This document shows positions 38,549-47,619 of a DNA stretch of 64,000 bases, in pieces. The notes under the pieces were generated by a model. It was not told the DNA's origin. It saw nothing but the letters and a program-made list of their open reading frames with translations, and made no database searches. The position numbers and the translations under genes were made by a program. The stretch is from contig WGNO01000038.1 in NCBI GenBank assembly GCA_016124525.1, positions 1-64,000 on the forward strand. The letters are read 5' to 3'. Position 1 is the first letter of the stretch; each line of letters opens with the position of its first letter. Source of the DNA: Nostoc sp. RI_552 (lineage in GTDB: Bacteria > Cyanobacteriota > Cyanobacteriia > Cyanobacteriales > Nostocaceae).

Positions 38549-39373
38549 TTATCCTCCAACCTGAGTAACTCGGGGCCGAACAACATAGTTATCAGCTTCT
38601 ACATTACTAGGCAGGGGTTCAATTCTATCTTGAGCAACCAAAGTTTGATGAATAAAAGCAGCCGCAGTGGCACGTCTGAGAGGTTGGTTAGGATTTAGCA
38701 GTCTCGGATTAGGATAATTGACCACCATATTTTTTTGTGTCGCTATGCCCACATCATTCACAGCATACTGAGGAATTGCCTGGGCATCAGCATAGTAATT
38801 TTGTGCAAGTGCTACTACAGAGGTAGTTGTTGGAGGTGCTGCCACTAAGGGCTGCATTAAAAAAGTCATTGCTAGCGGCAAATATATCTGCCTTCTCAAA
38901 CTTCGGCGAGCTATTTGTGGCGTTTCTGGTGTTAAGTTTAAGCCTCTAGTCAGGGTGACTATCCCATCTACTCTAGTAACTGGCTGATTTGGACGAAAGA
39001 AACCACCAGGATAACCACTCATAAATCCTTGTTGATAAGCTTCTTTAATGGCGGGAGATGCCCAATATCCTTGAGGAACATCTTGATAAACACTTGCATC
39101 TTTTAGCTCCCGCACTGGCTCTTTATCAAAAGCTTTACGAATCATTGCTGCAAATTCATCACGTTCTACAGCCTGTTCTGGTCGAAATGTGCCATCTGGA
39201 TATCCCACAACAATATTTCTTTCGGCTAAACGTTCAATAAATGGTTCCGCCCAATAGTTAGAAGGAACATCAGGAAAAATATTCTGTGCCAAAGCTGGAG
39301 AAGTTAGATTTGCTGCTACTCCCAAAGTTACCAAAGATGTACTTAATCCAGAAAAACGACATAAATTAGACAT
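38549..39373 (-). CDS. S-layer homology (SLH) domain protein
   Basis: 274 residues with a signal peptide (to SPALAQN). Two typical SLH repeats follow, at about 32-90 (FPDVPSNYWAEPFIERLAER, GYPDGTFRPEQAVERDEFAAM) and 95-155 (YQDVPQGYWASPAIKEAYQQ, GYPGGFFRPNQPVTRVDGIV), and a weaker third near 190-250 (NPNQPLRRATAAAF). SLH domains bind cell-wall polymers, so the protein is anchored at the peptidoglycan or outer membrane. No porin barrel follows, unlike the SLH porins. GGAGG precedes the ATG at good spacing. Confidence 0.9.
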   Translation of the reverse strand: MSNLCRFSGLSTSLVTLGVAANLTSPALAQNIFPDVPSNYWAEPFIERLAERNIVVGYPDGTFRPEQAVERDEFAAMIRKAFDKEPVRELKDASVYQDVPQGYWASPAIKEAYQQGFMSGYPGGFFRPNQPVTRVDGIVTLTRGLNLTPETPQIARRSLRRQIYLPLAMTFLMQPLVAAPPTTTSVVALAQNYYADAQAIPQYAVNDVGIATQKNMVVNYPNPRLLNPNQPLRRATAAAFIHQTLVAQDRIEPLPSNVEADNYVVRPRVTQVGG

Positions 39374-39763
39374 GCAAACATACCTCCATTAACTTAAATT
39401 AAATTACAGCTAATTTTTCATCCAAGTGAGGTAAAAGCGACCCAGTGGTTAACCCACAAGATTTATAATCTACAAATATGTACTTCATTTACCTGTCAAT
39501 TGTTGTATTTATCTGTAAATTTGATATGTATTTATATAATATTTTCTTTGTCTTTCCATAGTTATCTACCTGTCGATTAAAACAATTGTGTCTAAAGTTA
39601 TAAATCAGATTTCATGAATTTAATTAGTCTATAGCACGAAACATATTATTACCTTTTTTAATTTGAGCTACTGAAATCTACTAGAAGTATTAAATCCCCA
39701 GAAGGAAGTATAAACATAACGTATCCTCTAGGATGGGAAATGTAGATTTTGGTAAATGCTAAT
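39374..39763. other. Divergent promoter region
   Basis: About 390 AT-rich bases between the SLH gene (minus) and the PRC-barrel gene (plus). It must hold promoters for both. No clear operator is visible. Confidence 0.45.
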
Positions 39764-40693
39764 ATGGTTCTTTATAAACTTGATGATTTTGGTGCTGAGT
39801 ATACAACTCCTGATGTTGATAATTATGCAATTAAAGACTTTGATGTCTACTCAGATATCAATAATGAAAGAGTTGGCACAGTGAAAGATATTTTGGTAGA
39901 CGATACTGGACGTTTTCGTTACTTAGTTGTAGATACAGGCTTTTGGATTTTTGGTAAGAAAGTTTTGTTACCAATTGGACGTACTCGCATTAGTTATGCA
40001 GACCAACGAGTCTACGCTACAGGACTTACCCGAGAACAAGTAGAAAACTTGCCTGATTTTAACGAGCTTGAACCTGTTGATTACGATTATGAAGAACGGG
40101 TTCGCGGAGTATATCGCACTCCATATGTACAGTCACCTTTAGAGACTTCGACACCTGTAGAGACTTCGACACCTGTAGATATTTCATCCACTTATTCTGA
40201 AAGCGCAATCAGCACAACCCCACCCGCACCTAGTCCTACTTATGATCGTGATACTTATACTTACGAGCGAGAACCGGAACTATACACCATCACCGAGGGA
40301 GATCATCAAAATCTCAAACTGTACGAAGAGCGGTTAATTGCTGATAAATCCCGTGCGAAAACAGGAGAGGTAGCAGTTGGTAAGCACGTTGAAACGCAAA
40401 GATCAGCAGTTTCTATACCAGTGGAAAAAGAGCGTGTAATTATTGAACGCACTACCCCACCCGATGCTGGAAAAACAGCTGCCCCTGGTGAAGTTAACTT
40501 CCGCGAAGGTGAAGTTGTACGTATGGATATTTACGAAGAAACTGCGGAAGTTCGCAAGGAACCTGTTGTGCGTGAAGAAGTAAAAGTTAAGAAGGTTGTA
40601 GAAGAACATACAGTTCAAGCTCAAGAAGACCTGCGTCGCGAAGAATTAGACATTAGTAAGGATAATGATCCCCCACGGACAAGAGGAAGTTAA
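39764..40693 (+). CDS. PRC-barrel and DUF2382 stress-type protein
   Basis: About 309 residues from ATG 39764 (a TTG 5 codons upstream is possible). Residues about 20-100 form a PRC-barrel (DFDVYSDINNERVGTVKDIL, FRYLVVDTGFWIFGKKVLLP). A low-complexity linker carries a duplicated 18-base unit (ETSTPVETSTPV). The C-terminal half is a DUF2382-like region (LKLYEERLIADKSRAKTGEV, then KRVIIERTTP and REEVKVKK). Such proteins are common in desiccation- and stress-responsive cyanobacteria and deinococci and are probably cytoplasmic or nucleoid-associated; the molecular role is unknown. Confidence 0.85.
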   Translation: MVLYKLDDFGAEYTTPDVDNYAIKDFDVYSDINNERVGTVKDILVDDTGRFRYLVVDTGFWIFGKKVLLPIGRTRISYADQRVYATGLTREQVENLPDFNELEPVDYDYEERVRGVYRTPYVQSPLETSTPVETSTPVDISSTYSESAISTTPPAPSPTYDRDTYTYEREPELYTITEGDHQNLKLYEERLIADKSRAKTGEVAVGKHVETQRSAVSIPVEKERVIIERTTPPDAGKTAAPGEVNFREGEVVRMDIYEETAEVRKEPVVREEVKVKKVVEEHTVQAQEDLRREELDISKDNDPPRTRGS

Positions 40694-40901
40694 GCAATTT
40701 TCAATATGATTCCGTAGCTGAATATGCCAATACTATGGGGGTGAATGCAGTGATAACAAAATAGGCTGGAAACCCTTGAGGTTCAGTTTTCGATTTTGGG
40801 GAAAAACTTAGCCCTCGTTCAGCGAAGGGATAAAACCCAGTCCAGGGGTTTACGCCTCAGTGATTTTAGCTATTCCCTTTGTTGAGAAATGTAGCGTTTA
40901 A

Positions 40902-41105
40902 GCGTTTCTGTACAAATATTACCAGTGGGTGTGTATTTGTGGGTGTGAGTTTTACGGAGATGTGAATGCAGCACTAAGCATTCTCAATTTAGCAAAAAAC
41001 AGGGGAGGCCATGCCCGTTTCCCTGGCGTGGGGTCAGGTATATTAACCCTCCAGGCGTTGGAATCAATACTCTATCTGGTGAAAACCTGCTGTGGCAAAT
41101 TCTGA
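40902..41105 (+). pseudogene. TnpB (IS200/IS605 family) C-terminal remnant
   Basis: Reading from just after TAA at 40899 to TGA at 41103, the frame gives VCICGCEFYGDVNAALSILN followed by LAKNRGGHARFPGVGSG. The half zinc finger C-x-C-G-C and the DVNAA motif, which holds the last catalytic Asp of the RuvC-like domain, are TnpB C-terminal marks. All upstream domains are lost. About 30 bases after the stop a hairpin GGCTTTAGCC with a following AGTGTCAA resembles the right end of IS605-type units. It is dead. Confidence 0.62.
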
Positions 41106-41348
41106 CGTAGAATGTAGAATCTCCCTGGCTTTAGCCCCAAGAGTGTCAAATTGCCAACTGCTCAAAGAAACCTATTCAAAATTAAAAAAGCCTCCTCAAA
41201 TTTGCTTTTCAGCTAGAAAAGTGAGAAGGTTTGAGAAGTTTTTAGGGGTATTTGATTTAACTACATTTACCTCCTTTAAATAAAAAACGCCCCCCAGCTG
41301 GGTGTTAAAAAAAACCATAAGCCAAAAAGTGGATATTTATCCGAAATA

Positions 41349-41504
41349 TTAGCTGAAATATTTTATTTCCGCTTCCAGTTGATCAATCAGCTTGCTGTCT
41401 CCACTGGCCTTAGCCACTTGCAAGCGATGCTCTAGGCTTTTTTGAATACTCATTCTGTGGGCTTTTTGTGCTTGATTTATGGCTGATAGTCTATTCTGAC
41501 TCAT
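41349..41504 (-). CDS. Small conserved-looking protein, 51 residues
   Basis: 51 codons, ATG 41504 to TAA 41349. AAAGGAGT stands 8 bases before the ATG, the best ribosome binding site in this region. The peptide (SAINQAQKAHRMSIQKSLEH, RLQVAKASGDSKLIDQLEAE) is basic and predicted helical throughout, with no membrane segment or cysteine. The look is that of a small RNA- or protein-binding factor. I do not recognise the family. It lies between a transposase remnant and the riboswitch-led operon and is transcribed away from the operon. Confidence 0.68.
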   Translation of the reverse strand: MSQNRLSAINQAQKAHRMSIQKSLEHRLQVAKASGDSKLIDQLEAEIKYFS

Positions 41505-41674
41505 CAGAATACTCCTTTTTAACTATTCTCATGCCTGACACTTTTAACATACCATGTTTTTAGTATCTATAAATACAGAAAAATATCTCTTAATATAAAT
41601 TATTACTCAGCCTGTTATGCTGCTCCGGAAAAAGAAATTGAAGACGGTTGTAATATTTAGTGATTTTATTTTTA

Positions 41675-41702
41675 TTGCCAAATAAGAATATTCATGTATA
41701 CT
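41675..41702 (+). promoter_or_regulatory. Sigma-70 type promoter of the riboswitch-led operon
   Basis: TTGCCA (41675-41680) and TATACT (41697-41702) are separated by 16 bases. Transcription would start near 41710, just before the riboswitch. Confidence 0.6.
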
Positions 41703-41711
41703 TTATAGTAA

Positions 41712-41935
41712 GCTTGAGTAAGTCAGCCTAATCCGGTGTTTCGTAGCGCCTAACACTGGAGCGGAGGAACCAAAGTTTGGGGCGTATCTCTGAGTTAACG
41801 GCTAAAAAGATTTGAAGTTTGAAACTGAGGATTCATTTCAACTTCCCAATCTATGAAATCCTAAATCCACCAGAGAAGGGCATCTCTCAGCCCTAGCCCG
41901 TCAGCTAACTTCGTAGGCATTGAGAGGAGACTGAA
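41712..41935 (+). ncRNA. c-di-AMP riboswitch (ydaO/yuaA class)
   Basis: The leader shows both conserved halves of this class: GCGGAGGAACC (41761-41771) with a following TTTGGGGCGTATCTC, and CCCGTCAGCTAACTTCGTAG (41897-41916) with GGCATTGAGAGGAGA. CATCTCTCA/TGAGAGG and AATCCGGTG/CACTGGAG give candidate stems. A variable hairpin region lies between the halves, as expected. It is about 95 bases upstream of the permease start. The class binds c-di-AMP and usually switches genes off when the messenger is high. The expression platform is not obvious. Confidence 0.88.
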
Positions 41936-42029
41936 GAGACAGCATTCTTGTGGTGTTTTGATCTCATCAGTGTCCAAGGCTGGTAGTGCTCAGATTTTTA
42001 TGACTGCACTTAGTCTGTTGAGGTCGTGA

Positions 42030-42881
42030 ATGGTATTTCAACTAAATTTGTTAGCGATTGTAGCTGTTGCTGGGCACACTGCATGGAAAAAAACCAAGCC
42101 TGTAGTTGCCAGAGATGCTTTTCTCCTACCTGCCTTGGGGTTGTTGGGAGTTATTGTTGTGTGGTGGGTAGTAGCACTAATGAATCATGAATTAATGCCC
42201 ACCCCACCTGAGGCGTTAATCGCCAATCTTGATTACATATTACATCCTTTTTATCGAAGAGGCCCGGGAAATTTAGGAATTGGCTGGTTATTGATAGCTA
42301 GTCTGCAGCGCGTATTGATTGGTTTTTTATTAGGTACAGTAGTGGCGATTCCCTTGGGATTTTTCATTGGTATGTCTAAACCCGCCATGCTAGCGTTTAA
42401 TCCGATCATTCAGATTTTTAAACCCGTATCACCCTTGGCTTGGTTGCCCATTGCGTTAGCAATCTTTAACTTGGCAGAACCTTCCGCGATTTTTGTGATT
42501 TTTATTACGTCCCTGTGGCCAACAATTATTAATACTGCCTTGGGAGTTGCCAGAGTTCCCAAGGATTATTTAAATGTGGCCAAAGTATTAGAAATGCCTC
42601 ATTGGCGACAAATTACGAAAATTATCTGGCCAGCGAGTTTACCCTATATTTTCACAGGATTACGCATTAGTTTAGGTATTGCCTGGCTAGTTATCGTTGC
42701 AGTAGAAATGCTTACAGGTGGTATCGGTATTGGCTTTTTTGTCTGGGATGAATGGAGTCGTTTCAATCTCAGTGCAGTGTTTTTAGCCGTCTTAGTTATT
42801 GGTGTCACTGGACTAGTTTTAGACTACGCAGTAGGGAAAATCCAAGAACTAGTTACCCACAGACCTACAACTTTTAACTAA
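42030..42881 (+). CDS. ABC transporter permease (NrtB/CmpB/SsuC family)
   Basis: 283 residues with about six hydrophobic helices. The BPD-transport signature (EAA-like loop) reads VAKVLEMPHWRQITKIIWPASLPYIFTG split over residues 185-212. The family moves nitrate, bicarbonate, cyanate or sulfonates. GAGGT is 6 bases before the ATG. It is the first gene of an operon with a binding protein and an ATPase, under a c-di-AMP riboswitch. The substrate cannot be read from the permease; the binding protein is nitrate/bicarbonate type. Confidence 0.9.
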   Translation: MVFQLNLLAIVAVAGHTAWKKTKPVVARDAFLLPALGLLGVIVVWWVVALMNHELMPTPPEALIANLDYILHPFYRRGPGNLGIGWLLIASLQRVLIGFLLGTVVAIPLGFFIGMSKPAMLAFNPIIQIFKPVSPLAWLPIALAIFNLAEPSAIFVIFITSLWPTIINTALGVARVPKDYLNVAKVLEMPHWRQITKIIWPASLPYIFTGLRISLGIAWLVIVAVEMLTGGIGIGFFVWDEWSRFNLSAVFLAVLVIGVTGLVLDYAVGKIQELVTHRPTTFN

Positions 42882-42993
42882 CAAAACTGAAGTGATTAAA
42901 AACTAGCAAGACCCAATTTAAATTGGCATCTTTGCCTTAGCTTGCGAAAAAATGACCGAAAAATAATTGATTACCACTGGAGCGATTAAAAAA

Positions 42994-44436
42994 ATGAGTG
43001 ATAATCATTGGACTCGACGAAACTTTGTAAAAGCCATAGGAACAACAACAGTTGGAATAGGGTTTTCATCCTGCGCCATCCCTAGAAATACTGGTAGCAA
43101 AGGGTTAATTCAAGAAGCCCTAGCTGTTGAACCATTAGTCAAATCTGAGGAACTAGAAAAACCCAACATTACTGTTGGTTATGTACCTGTTAATGATTGT
43201 GCCCCATTTGCTATCGCCTGGAAAAAAGGTTTCTTCCGCAAATATGGTTTGAACGTGACACTCAACCGCGAAGCTAGTTGGGCGACATCCCGCGACGGTC
43301 TAATATTCGGTCGTTTAGATGCCTCCCCGGTGGTATCCGGTGCTGTCACCAACGCCAGAATCGGTGCAGAAGGCGCACGTCATGCCCCCTTATGTGCAGC
43401 TATGACCATTCATCGTCACGGTAATGCCATGACTATGAACAAAGCTATGTGGGATTTTGGCTTGCGTCCGTGGTACGAGTACCAACAAAAATATGGCGAT
43501 GGTGCATTAGCAGCGTTCGGACATGATTTTCGTAGCTATTTTCAACAGCAACCAACAGAAGGCAAAGTTTGGGCAGTAGTTCTCAGTTCTTCGATTTACG
43601 AATACTTTATCCGCTACTTATCCGCAGCTGCAGGTGTTGACCCACTCAAAGAATTCCGCATTATCATTGTTCCACCTCCCCAGATGGTGACAAATGTGCG
43701 AATTGGGGCAATGCAAGCTTACATGGTGGCGGAACCTTGGAACACCAGAGCAATTACGGGCAATCAAGGTATCGGCTTCACTTTCGCCCAAGGCAAAGAA
43801 ATTTGGTTAGCACACCCAGACCGACTACTGGCAGTCATGGAATCCTTCATTGACAATTATCCCAGAACCTATCGTTCTTTGGTTAAGGCAATGATAGCAG
43901 CCTGCCAGTATTGCAGCCAACCAGAAAATCGCCAAGAAGTTGCAGAACTAATTACAGACGTTTCGTTTACAGGCGCTAGACCCAAACAAGCAGATGCACC
44001 CATTGCCAAATTGACTAGCCCAGGAATTATCGGCAATTACAGCTACGGTGGCTTTGATGGCAAAGACCGCACCATTAAATCTGCCGATACCACAATTTTC
44101 TTTGATCTTCCCAATAACCTAGTTGAACCGCTAGGAAACCATTCGACATTCTTATGGAGATCCCAAAGCATTTGGTTAATGACACAAGCCACCCGTTGGG
44201 GACAAATTTCCAAATTTCCCAAAAATGCAGATCAAATAACTGAACGCAGCTGGAGAACAGATTTATATCGGGACATAGCAGATGAAATGGGCATTCCATC
44301 TCCCCAAGATGACTATAAAGTGGAACCGCCAGAAATGTTCATCGACAAAATCGGCTTTGACCCTAGTGACCCAGTGGGATATTTAAAACGGTTTGCAATT
44401 AGAGCTAACGCTCCCACAAGTTTCTTCATGTCTTAA
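42994..44436 (+). CDS. NrtA/CmpA-family substrate-binding lipoprotein with Tat-type signal
   Basis: 480 residues from ATG 42994, with GGAG 10 bases upstream. The N-terminus has a twin-arginine motif (TRRNFVKAIG) then IGFSSC, a lipobox, so the folded protein is exported by Tat and anchored by lipid. The mature domain begins NITVGYVPVNDCAPFAIAW, matches the NrtA opening, and has MTIHRHGNAMTMNKAMWDFG near residue 140. NrtA binds nitrate and CmpA bicarbonate. The anion here is unproven; both binding residues and specificity need alignment. The gene is coupled with the permease and ATPase. Confidence 0.87.
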   Translation: MSDNHWTRRNFVKAIGTTTVGIGFSSCAIPRNTGSKGLIQEALAVEPLVKSEELEKPNITVGYVPVNDCAPFAIAWKKGFFRKYGLNVTLNREASWATSRDGLIFGRLDASPVVSGAVTNARIGAEGARHAPLCAAMTIHRHGNAMTMNKAMWDFGLRPWYEYQQKYGDGALAAFGHDFRSYFQQQPTEGKVWAVVLSSSIYEYFIRYLSAAAGVDPLKEFRIIIVPPPQMVTNVRIGAMQAYMVAEPWNTRAITGNQGIGFTFAQGKEIWLAHPDRLLAVMESFIDNYPRTYRSLVKAMIAACQYCSQPENRQEVAELITDVSFTGARPKQADAPIAKLTSPGIIGNYSYGGFDGKDRTIKSADTTIFFDLPNNLVEPLGNHSTFLWRSQSIWLMTQATRWGQISKFPKNADQITERSWRTDLYRDIADEMGIPSPQDDYKVEPPEMFIDKIGFDPSDPVGYLKRFAIRANAPTSFFMS

Positions 44437-44487
44437 ATCCCAACTGCACATAACTACATCACTTGAAATTTTGAGGAAATTTTCATT

Positions 44488-45321
44488 ATGAAAGATATGC
44501 CATTACTAGTAAACAACAGGAACCAAGTTAAGTCTCGCCATAACTTTTTAGAAATTGAAAACTTAGTCAAGTCTTATCCCACACCTTCAGGTAATTTTGT
44601 TGTTCTAGATAAAGTTAATCTAACTATTGGGGAAGACGAATATATTTCTATCATTGGTCACTCTGGATGTGGTAAATCAACACTATTAAAGATAGTAGCT
44701 GGGTTAGAAAAAGCAACTTCTGGATCAGTACGCCTAGATGGAAAAGAAATTCGCCAGCCAGGAGCCGAAAGAATGATGGTTTTTCAAGGCTACTCACTCT
44801 TACCTTGGTTAACTGTGCGAGAAAATATCCGTCTAGGAGTAGATGAAGTGCTGAAAAATGCTAATCGCTCCGAAAAAATTAGCATTGTTAACCAACATTT
44901 AGCAATGGTGAACTTAATGTCAGCAGCCAATAAATATCCAGATGAAATTTCTGGAGGTATGAAACAAAGAGTAGGTATTGCCAGAGCTTTAGCAATAAGA
45001 CCAAAAATGTTGCTAATGGACGAACCTTTTGGGGCATTAGATGCCTTAACTAAGGGCAAGTTACAACGAGAAGTGTTAAATATTTGGGAAAATAATCGGC
45101 AAGCAGTAATGATGATAACTCACGATGTAGATGAAGCCATTTATATGTCTGACCGCATCGTGTTAATGACTAATGGTCCAGCAGCAACAATTGGAGAAAT
45201 ATTAAAGATTCCTTTTCAACGTCCACGAGACCGTGCTGTCATAGCAAAATCAAAAGAATATTTTGAAATCCGCAACCATGCTATTAATTTCCTGGATAAA
45301 TACTTTACACAAGACGAATAA
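44488..45321 (+). CDS. ABC transporter ATPase (NrtD/SsuB-like)
   Basis: 277 residues: Walker A GHSGCGKST, Q-loop MVFQGYSLLPW, signature SGGMKQR, Walker B LLMDEPFGALDALT and the switch His in MITHDVDEA. This is the standard nitrate/sulfonate/bicarbonate importer ATPase, energising the permease upstream. No NrtC-type ATPase with a fused binding domain is present, so the transporter has one ATPase. It ends 3 bases before the next gene. Confidence 0.93.
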   Translation: MKDMPLLVNNRNQVKSRHNFLEIENLVKSYPTPSGNFVVLDKVNLTIGEDEYISIIGHSGCGKSTLLKIVAGLEKATSGSVRLDGKEIRQPGAERMMVFQGYSLLPWLTVRENIRLGVDEVLKNANRSEKISIVNQHLAMVNLMSAANKYPDEISGGMKQRVGIARALAIRPKMLLMDEPFGALDALTKGKLQREVLNIWENNRQAVMMITHDVDEAIYMSDRIVLMTNGPAATIGEILKIPFQRPRDRAVIAKSKEYFEIRNHAINFLDKYFTQDE

Positions 45322-45324
45322 GTC

Positions 45325-46128
45325 ATGACCGATAAACAAGTAAATCAACCATCACTCATAGCACTACTGACGGATTTTGGCGATCGCGATATTTATGCTG
45401 GTGTGATGAAAGGGGTTGTGGCTCAAATCAATCCCCACATCAGGGTAATAGACTTAACACACCAAATTTCAGCGCAAAACATTGCCGCCGCTAGGTTTTG
45501 TCTCATGAGTGCTTACCCCTATTTTCCCCAGGGGACAGTTTATGTGGCAGTGGTAGATCCGGGAGTAGGCAGTAAGCGAAGGGCGATCGCGGTAGAATTT
45601 GCTCAAGGGTTTTTAGTAGGGCCAGACAACGGCATATTTAGCGGCTTACTGGCTCAAACTCCGGCAATCAACACCATTGAACTCACGAACCCTCATTATT
45701 GGCACACCCCCGAACCTAGCAAAACTTTTCACGGTAGAGACATCTTCGCACCAGTGGGCGCTCATCTCGCCACTGGTCTCCCGTTAAAAAAGCTAGGGCA
45801 AAAAATCGATGCTGCTACTTTGGTAAAGTTAGATATACAAGAATACCACCCAACTCATTCTGGCGTAACAGGTTGTATTCAGTATATTGATCATTTTGGT
45901 AACTTAGTCAGCAATATTCCCGGAAAATATGTCCAAGGTAAAAATTGGTGTGTGCAGGCCTCTGGGTTGACCATACCGGGATGTGCAACTTATGGTGATG
46001 TTGATGTAGGCGAAGTCGCGGCTTTGATTGGTAGTCATGGCTGGGTAGAAATTGCCATTAATAGCCGTAACGCAGCCTCACACTTGCAGATGAATTGTCA
46101 GGATTCGTTACAAATCTTATTTTTATAG
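45325..46128 (+). CDS. SAM hydrolase (adenosine-forming, DUF62/SAM hydroxide adenosyltransferase)
   Basis: 267 residues of the fluorinase-like family. IALLTDFGDRDIYAGVMKGV opens the N-terminal domain; VAVVDPGVGSKRR, VGPDNGIFSG and TFHGRDIFAPVGAHLA are conserved active-site segments, and the C-terminal barrel has GCIQYIDHFGNLVSN. Most prokaryotic members split SAM to adenosine and methionine with water, rather than halogenating it. The gene starts 3 bases after the ABC ATPase, so it is in the riboswitch operon. What SAM cleavage has to do with anion import is not known. Confidence 0.88.
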   Translation: MTDKQVNQPSLIALLTDFGDRDIYAGVMKGVVAQINPHIRVIDLTHQISAQNIAAARFCLMSAYPYFPQGTVYVAVVDPGVGSKRRAIAVEFAQGFLVGPDNGIFSGLLAQTPAINTIELTNPHYWHTPEPSKTFHGRDIFAPVGAHLATGLPLKKLGQKIDAATLVKLDIQEYHPTHSGVTGCIQYIDHFGNLVSNIPGKYVQGKNWCVQASGLTIPGCATYGDVDVGEVAALIGSHGWVEIAINSRNAASHLQMNCQDSLQILFL

Positions 46129-46295
46129 GTAACGTGAATCAAAACAGGTTTTATGAGAAATTTGGGCAATTTTGTTCTTAGTATTTGACTCACCTAAAGG
46201 ATTCCAAGCAATTACCCCAGATATTGGCAATAAATAACACCCAAAAATTAGCTAATTCCAAGCATCCAGTCCAGTAAGCTGAATTTAAAATTACG

Positions 46296-46334
46296 TGAGA
46301 AAACAAAAGCCCGCCATGTAATTAACATAGCGGG
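46296..46334 (-). terminator. Rho-independent terminator of the DUF4912 gene
   Basis: CCCGCCATGT and ACATAGCGGG pair with one mismatch around a 5-base loop (46310-46334). On the minus strand the stem is followed by CTTTTGTTTTCTC, which fits termination of the minus-strand gene ending at 46369. Confidence 0.78.
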
Positions 46335-46368
46335 AAGCAATTTAATTTTCTCAATTCCAATCAGGAAC

Positions 46369-47619
46369 TTAAGCCAACCATTCTAAAACAGCTTCATCTT
46401 TAGTATTGGTATTTCGGGATGGAGTCTCACGATTGAACTTCATATGAATTGATCGTGTTTGCTCACCATCAGCCGCAACAGCCAAAATTGGATAATCAAT
46501 TAAACCATCTTGGAAAGACATCTGGAAGCGGAATGTACCATCTGGATTCAGCTTAATTGGACGACCACCAATGGTTACAGTAGCATCAGGCTCCGTTGCA
46601 CCGTAAACAATCAACTCAGCATCAGCAACTAACCAGAATTTGCGAGGACGCATTGGTATAGCGCCAGCTGAGAAGCCAGCACCAGACATACCCACACCAG
46701 ACATAGTTAGACCAGACACAGTGGGAACTGCCCACATACCCACACCAGAGGGGAAAACGTAGGAACTGATAGCCTGTTCGGGACTTACAGAACCTGGTAC
46801 GTGCTGCATCGAACCGAACAGAGAACCAGCAACTCGTTGTGCCTCAGCAGATTCAGCCAAGCCAAAGATTTCCTCGTAGATGGGGGCGTTACCAGTTACA
46901 CCTACTCCTGCACCAGTAGCTTTCTTCCCAGGGGGTACTAACTCGTAAATAGTCTTACCACGTAGGTCTTCGTCAAAGTTAACAGTAATAAACGCATCCT
47001 CAATCCAGTCAGATGGATAAACAGGTGGAATGTGTACTCTCGCAGAACGCGCTAAAACTAACCAACGACCATCAGCAGTACGGTAGCCGATATCTACAAC
47101 ATAATCGCGATCACTAACAGGAATAGGAATGTACCATTCTCTTGCCAGCTCGTCAGCCGGATATTCCTGAATGCTGTGAGGACTTTGCTGATCAAGATCG
47201 ATATCGGTTACATCATAGATCCGCAATGCTAATTGCTGTCCCCCTTCTTGGCGTAGTTCCGTTTTATGCTCATTGGGAACATCCCAGTAGGTGTAAGCCC
47301 ACTGAGGATCGCGGGGTAAAAGTACGATCCGACTTTCACCGTAACCTTGTGGTAGATCGGCCAGTCCTTCATCAACATCAGCCAGAGAACCACCAGTACG
47401 GTCTTCTTGACCCAATTCAAATTTTGCTGCTTCCACGGTTTCCTGTGCCTCCAGTGAACGAGTTGGACTAAGCGTTACTTTACTGCGCTGGACTTCTTGA
47501 ATTGCTGCCAGCAGCTGAGATTTACGCATTCGGCTATAGCGAGAGACGCTGTATTCACTGGCAACTTTGCGTAGTTGCCTTAGTGTCATCTCTTCTAATG
47601 GTGGGCGTTCTTTTGCCAC
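46369..47619 (-). CDS. DUF4912 protein with N-terminal Rho-N-like helical domain
   Basis: About 416 residues. I chose GTG 47619 because GGAGG stands 8 bases before it and it gives the expected opening AKERPPLEEMTLRQLRKVAS; the longer frame from 47694 has no such support. Residues about 10-45 form a Rho-N/SAP-like helical domain (RKVASEYSVSRYSRMRKSQL), possibly nucleic-acid binding. The DUF4912 core has DPQWAYTYWDVPNEH and WYIPIPVSDRDYVVDIGYR. A Gly/Val/Ser-rich segment precedes a C-terminal beta domain (ADAELIVYGATEPDATVTIG). The protein is common in cyanobacteria; its function is unknown. Confidence 0.85.
   Translation of the reverse strand: MAKERPPLEEMTLRQLRKVASEYSVSRYSRMRKSQLLAAIQEVQRSKVTLSPTRSLEAQETVEAAKFELGQEDRTGGSLADVDEGLADLPQGYGESRIVLLPRDPQWAYTYWDVPNEHKTELRQEGGQQLALRIYDVTDIDLDQQSPHSIQEYPADELAREWYIPIPVSDRDYVVDIGYRTADGRWLVLARSARVHIPPVYPSDWIEDAFITVNFDEDLRGKTIYELVPPGKKATGAGVGVTGNAPIYEEIFGLAESAEAQRVAGSLFGSMQHVPGSVSPEQAISSYVFPSGVGMWAVPTVSGLTMSGVGMSGAGFSAGAIPMRPRKFWLVADAELIVYGATEPDATVTIGGRPIKLNPDGTFRFQMSFQDGLIDYPILAVAADGEQTRSIHMKFNRETPSRNTNTKDEAVLEWLA

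Noticed and set aside
41092..41283. 63-codon frame after the TnpB remnant
   Set aside because: It begins inside the remnant in another frame and has no ribosome site; it is best explained as decayed element sequence.
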